Origin: Opisthorchis felineus
Taxonomy: Eukaryota; Platyhelminthes; Trematoda; Opisthorchiida; Opisthorchiidae
DNA: 64,000 nt
Reading direction: 5' to 3'
Assembly: GCA_004794785.1 (NCBI GenBank)
Contig: SJOL01001452.1
Span: forward strand, 1-64,000
The notes under the pieces are model-generated. The model had not been told where the DNA came from. It saw only the letters and a list, made by a program, of their open reading frames with translations, and ran no database searches. A program made the translations under genes and the position numbers. Shown piece by piece: positions 56,047 to 64,000 of the stretch. Numbering within the stretch: the stretch's first letter is position 1; the number at the start of each line of letters is the position of its first letter.

Positions 56047-58673
56047 AATGAATAAGCTTGCTCCCCAACTGTGCGCGGTCCATGCGGCCTTTATGTGTGG
56101 CATGCCAGTATGTTGTGCGTATGCGAGGGAGACAGTAGAGTAACGAGTAAAAGCCACATGCTTTACGGACTGTCTTTTTTGGGAAAAGCGCACGGGATAA
56201 CGGAAATCTATCCTATCCGATAGCTTTGCTCGACAGTGGGACGCGGTTTGTTGACGTTAAGTGGAACTTGATCTTTCGGTTTTCGGTCGCACTCTGAGCT
56301 GCTTGCTCATGTACACTTCAAACCCTTGGCACCTCGCCAGTGGTCATTTCCTTCCACACAGTTTCTCGTCAAAATGCAGTGTGTCCCTATTGTTGTGAGG
56401 TCTGATGGTCAAGATGGGTCATTAGTGTCATCTTTAGTGTCACACAGCACTCATGCAGGCAAAGCAGCACCCACATCACTTAAGATGATGCGCACCGCCA
56501 AAATACAGTGTCAAATTTGTGGAAGGACCTTGTTTTTTCGATGACTTTTGTTTTGGGACTCGGCGCTCCATTCAGAAGCAGCTCTTCAAATACAGCTATC
56601 ACCTGACAGTTGTCGCTCGTGGGCTACTCTGGCTCGTGCAGTGCACAAATGCCTAGCCGCAAAATGGTTAATCCAGTGTTTGGGCTTACCAGCAAAATTA
56701 GATGAAAATTTTCACCGCTGGAGAACACTGAACATGCGCTGAATTTCTCGGCCACTGCGCCCAATTGTGAGGTCTTTGTGGTGGACGAGAGGGTGGTTTT
56801 TGACGTAGCAGGACTGTAGCTGGTTGGTGCATAAGCAGCCATTATTGATAAAAAATGCACGTCATTTTGACCATGGCCGCTCTTCTGGAACGGTCGGGCG
56901 GCTCAGATTTGACTGTTTAAAGGTAGCTAACCAAGCATAAAAGTCACTGTATACGAATAAAGAGCCATGTGGGCACTAGGAAATCGTTTCAGCAGCTTCG
57001 GTGTAACGCACACTTCATGATTGGTGGTGTCTACAAGATAAAGTTACGTAAGATTGAGTGATGCACCTGGACCTCTAATCTGGGGAACGTTTGTAAGCAA
57101 ATAATTAAAAGAGGGGAAAAAAGGCATCATTCTGTTCAACACGATTAAGATTTCGCACTTTTAAAGGGACTTAAAATGCAGAGAGCATGCTTTATTAAGC
57201 AAACGCGACGGGGCTGACCTGAGCGCTGACGTGAAACTACTCGCCTGGGCGCTCGGCCGATGAGCCTACGGTTTTGTCTATACAAGCGTGGGAATCGGTG
57301 AGGCGGGATGAATGTTGATAGTGACAACAGAAACAGATGGAAGGCAGGCGGTGTTGCCTGCTTTTGCTTGTCTGGAAACTGTGACTTGCTCAAAGTTGAA
57401 GCTTTTTGTTTAGTCAAAACGATAGTTGGGGCCTGTTATAGTCTACTGCGGACCGGGTAATACAAAATCCTCAGTAACCTACACCATCCTGATGACAGAT
57501 GACATGAGTACCAGACGTCTGGTAGGTTTCACCAAAACGTAAACGATGGCGTTTTTCTCGACCTTTCTCAGACGTAGTAAATGTTAATAGTGCACATGCG
57601 ACGGGCCGATTTAAGTTTGTCTTTTCAAGCAACTGATTGATGGCACGTAGATGCAAGTTCTACACCATCCTAGTCACTCGTGGCATGGATACCGGGCGTA
57701 CGATCATGTATAGCTCCGTGGAGAGCGAGCGGTTCACTCCCATTCATGAACTGTTAAGCCTGTTTAGGGCACTGATATGCAATAAGTATCAAGTGGATGC
57801 GTTTGTTACGAGTAAATTGGCGGGGTAGACGCTAGCGGCCAGATTCGTTTTCGGCTGGGATGCAGACAAATTCTGCCACGACATGGAAATCCTACGCCGC
57901 ACGATTCGTCTCTCATCTCACGGCCCAACGCCTGCCTATCACCTGAAAATAAGCTGCCCACGTACAAGCCCGGGGATTCCCGTTAGCAGTGTGACCAGCA
58001 ACCATCTGAAGTACGACAATGTCCACTTGAAAAAGTAAGCACAATACTCAGACATTCTCAATGTTTCCACATAAATGTTACCCGGTGTGTTCGGCGGTTC
58101 TTGCTAGAATATGACCCAAAGGAAATCCTGGAGAATGGCGGCTACGTTCTCAGTTTGGCCTGTCGGAGGTCTACGTATGCTTCTTCCGTTATTTTGAGGC
58201 GACCAGTTCCAAGAACCCGAGACTATTATAGTGCATTGGAACTGGCAAGGTGAGATAAATCCACGTTAACTATCTTACAGTTTCCGGTGGAAACCCCTAG
58301 GTGCTTCCAGATGTCTGAATCCGTGCTGGTAAATGCACATTATGCTGTTACCAGACAATATGGCCCCTTTGCGTAAACTTTTTCTCGGGACTCGGGGTCA
58401 GTCCGTTCAAAGCAGTAAGAAGCCTTATGCATAAACTATTTCACCATTCACCAACGGTGGACGTTGGAAACGCGAAAAGCAATAAACATCATTGATCAAC
58501 TGACTATTTTGAGGAAAATCCTGCTGTGCGGATATGAGGCCTGTCGCCGGCAACCACGGATAGTTGGCCTCGACCCAGATGGCGGTCTCAGTACACAGAA
58601 TTTGATTTTCGTGTGCTTCCAGGTCTGCCGACTTTTCTCAAATTATTAAGGCTAAATATCTACAACATTCAGC
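56047..58673. other. Unassigned stretch
   Basis: No gene or repeat recognised. Several + frames of 60-72 codons (56326-56544, with CQICGRTLFF; 57637-57828) are too short and unsupported. Confidence 0.35.
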
Positions 58674-59850
58674 CGTTCACTAGGTGTGAACCGAAATAAA
58701 TTTCGCATAAACTGTGAGGTATTCGAAGTTGAGAATTTTGGGGGAGGTAGTCTAATCGGGTTGCACGTTCCAGTAGCATATTGCTCATAGCATTTTGCTT
58801 AAGTAAGCGAGCTTTCAAGGTCACCGACCACCGCTGATTTGCACGCGATTACAAGTTTACGAGATAAAGCACGAAGTCAGGTGTTAGCATATTTGAGCGT
58901 TCCGAGGTGTTCTTTAAATGGGAGATAAAATCTACGGAATATGCAATGCGAATTCCATCCAGGCAAATAGTTGAATAACGTTTTTTCGCTTTGCACTTGT
59001 CGAACGTAACAAGTTAGATGAGTTTGTTCAGCGAGCTTTGGCACAATTTTGTTTGAAGCTCGCCTTCCGTTCAGTATATTAATAGAAGACAACTTGACGC
59101 ATTGTGCAGTAGTATGCGGGTATGCACTTCTGTATGTGATGCCCCTTCTTAGATGCACACATCTGGCCGGCTTATACTGCAGCGTTTTCAAATAGCTGCA
59201 TGTGAATTATTAACACCAATGTTTTCTCCATTGGAAATAATGATGTCCCTTGGCTAGAATGCTTCATGACACTGCCCGAAAATAAGACCATCCGTAGCCC
59301 TTCGTCATGATAACTAGATGCGCCTTCGGCTACATTTTCTACCTATCGTAACTGCTAAGCCCGTATATATGCACGACGCTGGTTGAGGCTCCATCTATGC
59401 GTGGTAGCCTGATGTGGTAGCCAACGACAACCCTGCATTAGACTAAACGTATGCGTTGAAGCTCACCTCGGCTACCTACTGCTAGGCCGTGTCTATGCTC
59501 AACGCTGATCATGAGGCCCCGACTATGCATGTTACCCCAATCCAGTAGCCAGCGACGGCCCTTAATACTTATAACTGTACGAGTTGTTGCCTGTCTCGGC
59601 TACTTATAGTAAAAGCAAGGCCGATATCCATGCGTGCCGACGAATACAGAGCCTCAATCATTCATGATAGCCTAATCCAACGGCCAACGATGTTCCCTCC
59701 TACTCATATCTGCACACCTTGTCACTTATCTTGACCACTTACAGTAAAACTGGGCCCGTACCTATGACGCCTCACCTATGCAAGGTAGTCCAATCCAACG
59801 GCCAGCGTCGGTCCCCCATCGTCATAAACGTGTACGTTGTCGCAACGGCA
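58674..59850 (+). repeat. Large unclassified repeat, segment A2, with internal minisatellite
   Basis: The fullest copy of A. The left half matches A1 and A3. The right half is an array of about four degenerate ~130-bp units. Followed by segment B2 after an unassigned gap. Confidence 0.7.
59350..59845 (+). repeat. Degenerate minisatellite, about four units of 127-136 bp
   Basis: Each unit repeats, in order, a GGCCCGTGTCTATGC-like start, CGACGCTGATC-like text, GGTAGCCTAATCCAACGGCC, an AACGACGGCCC block and TGTCTCGGCTACTTA. Unit starts judged from the GGCCCG phrase fall near 59357, 59486, 59617 and 59753. One unit and the start of another are seen again at 63839-64000. Confidence 0.7.
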
Positions 59851-60700
59851 TGTCCGCGCTTGAAAATTATAAAACCATCATTGGTGAAACGAACTTATCT
59901 ATTGAACGGACTAGTACAACGATAATGGCGGTCACTCCGTTTCGTTTTCCGTAGACCAGTTTCACTCAATGATGAACCTGAGAAGAAAAGTGTAAATCTA
60001 TTTAAGCTAGTTTCTCCCTTTAGTAAAATTGATCAGACATCTTACTGACATGAAGGCAAACTTACTTTTTGCCTGATAATTCTCACTGTCGATACTGGAG
60101 GATCAATTTGTACACCAGTGTTGGACCCAACGAAGTTGAGGCTGAAAAGGGGTGCATAAAATGCAGCCGTAAGATAAAATGCTATGGATTTGATTTTTAG
60201 AATTCATAAACCTCATGTGTCTTCAAACGTTTACCGTAGCGAGCGGACGGGTACGTGGTGTCATATCTGCTCCTTCACCGCACTAGAAGCTAACTTTACC
60301 CCACTTCCGCTTCCAAGCACTTATACCCTTCAGCTTAATACACACAAGTCTTTCGTTCTCGTCATAACTTGTAACCTTCCCACACTCTTCTGCAGCAGTA
60401 CTATCATCAGCTAGGGGGTCCGTTCATATAAGCCGCTTATCAGCTCCAGCGCTTGCGTTTGTAAACAACAGTCTTCAGAATCCGGTTATAACTTGCATAA
60501 CACGTGGAGAACCCACCTCCCTTCCAAGCTACCGTAAGGCTCTTCTCCATGTGGCCTACGGGTTTTTGGCCTCGTCTAGCTCATTGTTCATGCCAAAGTA
60601 TTGCCACCCATTTTCACTTCCACAATCTTGCCCAAACCATCTGAATACATGAGCGACTCCTGATGCGACCTGTCTCCGATTATGATAATGATCTAACCGG
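59851..60700. other. Unassigned stretch between A2 and B2
   Basis: Contains a VDTGGS-like codon run near 60085-60105 that recalls a retropepsin site, but nothing around it supports a protease. Confidence 0.3.
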
Positions 60701-63150
60701 GGACTGCAAGGTTTAAGCAGTCTCGTTGTCCAACAATAAAATATCCCTCAACCATTCCCACCAATCTCGTAACTATGCTCTAAGCCGTCGATGGACCATG
60801 ATCACCCATTATCCATCCCGCAATTGCGCCCCCTTTTCCCATTCACATTTGTCTAGCCTGACCGGCCTTCTCGGTCGCTACCCAACCCTAAGCATTCACC
60901 AACTCTTTCTGTGCCATATTCGCCCCTCCATATCTCCTGTCACCGACGATGCGAACGACCGCACGGTTGAAAAATATTCTTTCAAACAGACGCCCTCTCC
61001 CCAAAGACTTTCCGCAACTCATTCTGAGCCCCATATTCCACCTTCTGCGGGGAGAAAACGTAAAAATGGAGAAAAATCAGCCTTTTTCGAACGCCGGGCC
61101 ACTGGTTTAGGCTTGCTCTGGTTGTAGCATACGGTAACAATAATGAAGATAATCGCTCAGATGTACTATCCGTTTGGTGCATGGCAGTATTTTCAAGCTA
61201 CATCACGTGTGAACTAAAAGAGACCCACTAAGTGCCCATGGTGTGATGCCTCTGAGCAATTCGTTTTGCAAAGCATCCAAGCTTTCCTTTAGACTGTAGT
61301 GGGTTATGTTGGGGTCATCTTACTCTCCAAACATGTAACCCGGCCACGCACTTCACGTTTTTGTCCGGTCCCTCCTCCCTGCATGCTTGGAACAACTAAT
61401 TCCCCGAAACTTGCCCAGCTTTCAGGGTTGGAAGCATCTCTTTCAGCGCACTGGAAAAGTCAGAAAGTCACCCATTCCCCGGTGGACATACCACCGTTCA
61501 TTGTAACCTCTGACTGGTAACTTGTCTTCCACAGTAGCTCCCTCATTCACTTCCTGTATGATCGTTACTTACCGTTCGAAAAACTATCTCCAATGGTTTT
61601 CTAAGCCCCATTTTAGCCTTAGTGATCTCCAATACATAATAATCCTACCTCCCTAAATGCCTGCCAGCTAACCACCCATTTTCACACGAGCTAGTTGCGA
61701 CGCCATGTACGCCACAACCACGGTGTTGGGAGCAGCCTGCTAACACCCCGGCGCCTCCTGCCCGGCCTTGTGGACAACCACACAACTAGCTATGACTAGT
61801 GAAGTACCATTATCACCACCGTCAGGATCATCATCGACAGCACGATATGGGGTTTCAGCACTGTTGCTTCACTGTCGTACAACCGTGATTTCTTTGAAAG
61901 CCTTACTGTGGAGAAAAAATGAAAATGGACGGGGAGTGGTATTAACTCCAGATTACTACAGTCATTCCGAGGTACCTATACCTCCAGACATCTATTCACG
62001 CAATCTGGACAACAAACGACGGACGGCGAACGGGAGACAAGAATGACATTGACATTGCTGAGCAGTTATATCTTGCAGAGCGTGCAAACAGGCACAGTTG
62101 GCATGACGCGGTTCTCATTCAGGAAGGCGAGAATCACCGATAGCACCGAAATATTTCGTCACCTCTTTCATAATTTTCTGCCAGGTCGAGGGCTGGCTAC
62201 CTCCTTCCTTCCGCCACCCTGAATTGAGCACGGAAAACTGCACCTAGCTTGGCTGATGCACGTTCGTCATGCTCACATATGACCGCACCTGCTCTCATCG
62301 ACCACATACCGACACTCCCAATATCTCAACATGATTATTGATTATCGTTTTTGAAATCGCCCAGTTACAAATGGTAACCGCTCTTAGCTGCCTGCTTTTT
62401 CGGGCTGAATTCCAACCTGCACCCCGATTCCATCTGGCAGGCCTTTTTGACACTTCTTCCGATTTTGAATCCCCAATCTAGATGAGGCTATATTATTGCC
62501 TTGTTTGAATGGCAGCAAAGAACCAACTTGCGGCCCTGATTGACTCAAGAATGTCCATGGTCCATGCTGGCCTAATTTGTCACGACGCGCACTTACGGGG
62601 CTGCCCACAAACCCAAGTACGACGTCGCGACGACGCTACCACGACTGCTATACCCATTCTAATGGTTGTCCCGTAGTTCACTTGGTCTCTAAAATTTCCT
62701 GACCGAGCACATTATATGTCCCTAAAAGACCGTCTCAACTCGCTAAATTTGTGCCAGGACTCCACCACGTCGCACACTCTGCTCATGCTGCCTGCAAACC
62801 CACTACTTCTTTCCACAACACCATCAAAGAGTCGTTATACTGGTGAAGATAAAACCATTTCGTGCAACCGGTACAGAGTGTAATGAATATCATAAAAATC
62901 CAGCAGCGTTGCAAGCGGCAACGGAATCCCCGGATTCGTCTGGCGGGACGTCTGCTGCAACGGTAGGAGACACTTTCCCACATAGGTCACGAATGGCTGC
63001 TCGACTGAGTGTGCGTGAACGACGACGTGATTATTATTTGTGCACTCATTCAAAATACTTCAAACTACACTACATGAGAAAACACGTGAAGGAACCAACC
63101 TTTACATAAAGCTCCCACCGTCCTCACGGAGATCTTATGCCGGACCGCCT
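60701..63150 (+). repeat. Large unclassified repeat, segment B2
   Basis: Matches B1 without the nested insertion. It passes directly into segment A3 at 63151, giving the order A2-B2-A3 with a period of about 4.48 kb (58674 to 63151). Confidence 0.65.
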
Positions 63151-64000
63151 CTCACTAGTAGCACACCCAAATTATTTTCGCCTAAACTATAGAGTATTCG
63201 AAGTTCTGACCTTTACGAGGAGTTAGTCTAATCCGTTTGTGCCTTTCGGTGATATGTTCTTCATTGCATTTTGTTTAAGTGAGCGAAATTTCAAGTCACT
63301 GACCATCACCTATTCGCATTTTGTTACCGGTTTACGAGAGGTAAATCACGAAATCGCACTTTAGCGTATTGTGGCGTCATGCAGTGTTATTTGCAAATGG
63401 GACATCAGGCACAGAATGGCCACTGCAAATTCCACCCAGAAAAATAGTAGAATAACTTTTGCATGCGTAAATAACCCAAAACGTAGCAAATTCGATGAAT
63501 TTGTTCAGTGGAGTTCCGTACAACACCTTATTTCGGGAAGCTCGCCTCCCGTTCATTATAGTGCTGGAAGAGAAATGGAAGCATTGTGCAGTATTGGTTA
63601 AAGTGTACGCCTATGTGGATGATCTCCATTATCTTTTATGCACGACTAGTAGGCGGATGGTGCAGCGTTTTGAAATAACTGCGCGCTAAGTAACAACAAA
63701 CCAATGTCGTTCCCATTGGAAATAACCACGCTTATTTAGAATACTTCATCAAGCCCAAATACACTGGCGGAAAATAAGGCCACCCATTGCCGGTCGTCAT
63801 GATAATAGCACGCTCTGTCGTCTAACTTGGATATCTATCGTAACTGCGAGGCCCGTGTCTGTGTTCTGCGTTGATTATAAGGCCTTAGTTATGCGCGGTG
63901 ACCCTTATCCAATGGCCAACGACGGCCCGTCATGCTCATAACTTTATTCGATGTCGCCTATCTTGGCTACTTAGAGCCGGGCCGTCTTCACGCTCGCAGA
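63151..64000 (+). repeat. Large unclassified repeat, segment A3, cut by the window edge
   Basis: Matches A2 from its start (ACTAGTAG, TTTTCGCCTAAACT) through GCATTGTGCAGTA to the first minisatellite unit (63839 on). A second unit begins near 63974. It continues beyond the window. Confidence 0.7.

Noticed and set aside
59350..59845. CRISPR-like array
   Set aside because: The units are long (127-136 bp), contiguous and degenerate with no spacers, and the DNA is eukaryotic.
60080..60110. Retropepsin-like VDTGGS near 60090
   Set aside because: Isolated six-residue match without flanking protease or pol motifs.
63612..63623. YVDD codons in segment A3 as an RT active site
   Set aside because: The matching places in A1 and A2 do not encode it in any consistent frame, and no other RT block is nearby.

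Overview
The window is eukaryotic nuclear DNA from an animal, most likely a flatworm. I lean towards a tapeworm of the Spirometra/Dibothriocephalus/Schistocephalus kind, but that is inference. The support is one host gene split over nearly 12 kb by introns of up to 6.1 kb, and a dense crowd of decayed retroelements of types known from flatworms: CsRn1-clade Gypsy, BEL/Pao, RTE-type LINEs, a Penelope-like fragment and a tRNA-derived SINE. There are no operons, ribosome binding sites, CRISPR arrays or rRNA genes.

One host gene is clear: the catalytic part of an NAD kinase on the + strand, in six exons between 27555 and 39351. All splice phases agree and give 343 codons ending in a stop. Its N-terminal exon(s) were not found and must lie upstream, inside or outside the window. 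A much weaker second candidate is a decayed minus-strand stretch (42937-45257) resembling quiescin sulfhydryl oxidase.

Layout. 1-5592: a CsRn1-like Gypsy element on the minus strand whose 3' LTR is followed by the 5' end of a second copy, so two elements share one LTR. 5640-9480: a repeat with a hammerhead-ribozyme-like core, then a decayed minus-strand BEL/Pao element with gag, protease, RT, RNase H and integrase pieces. 10467-11201: a BEL/Pao-type LTR. 13232-25310: a graveyard of SINEs and at least six RTE-type LINE fragments in both orientations. One of these LINEs (22050-24560) is interrupted by a small insertion carrying 43-bp inverted repeats and a hammerhead-like motif. 27555-39351: NAD kinase, with a BEL/Pao element bearing opposed LTRs, an RTE 3' fragment, two SINEs and a C22 tract in its introns. 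41185-42200: a Penelope-like RT fragment and another hammerhead-like repeat copy. 50860-64000: an unclassified large repeat arranged A-B / A-B-A, with a ~130-bp minisatellite in A and a nested insertion that ends in an (ATT)n tail.

Essentially every transposon reading frame is broken. The window reads as one or two host genes embedded in layered, nested and mostly dead retroelements. Large stretches (for example 11.2-13.2, 25.3-27.4, 39.4-41.2, 45.7-50.8 and 56.0-58.7 kb) show nothing I can assign.
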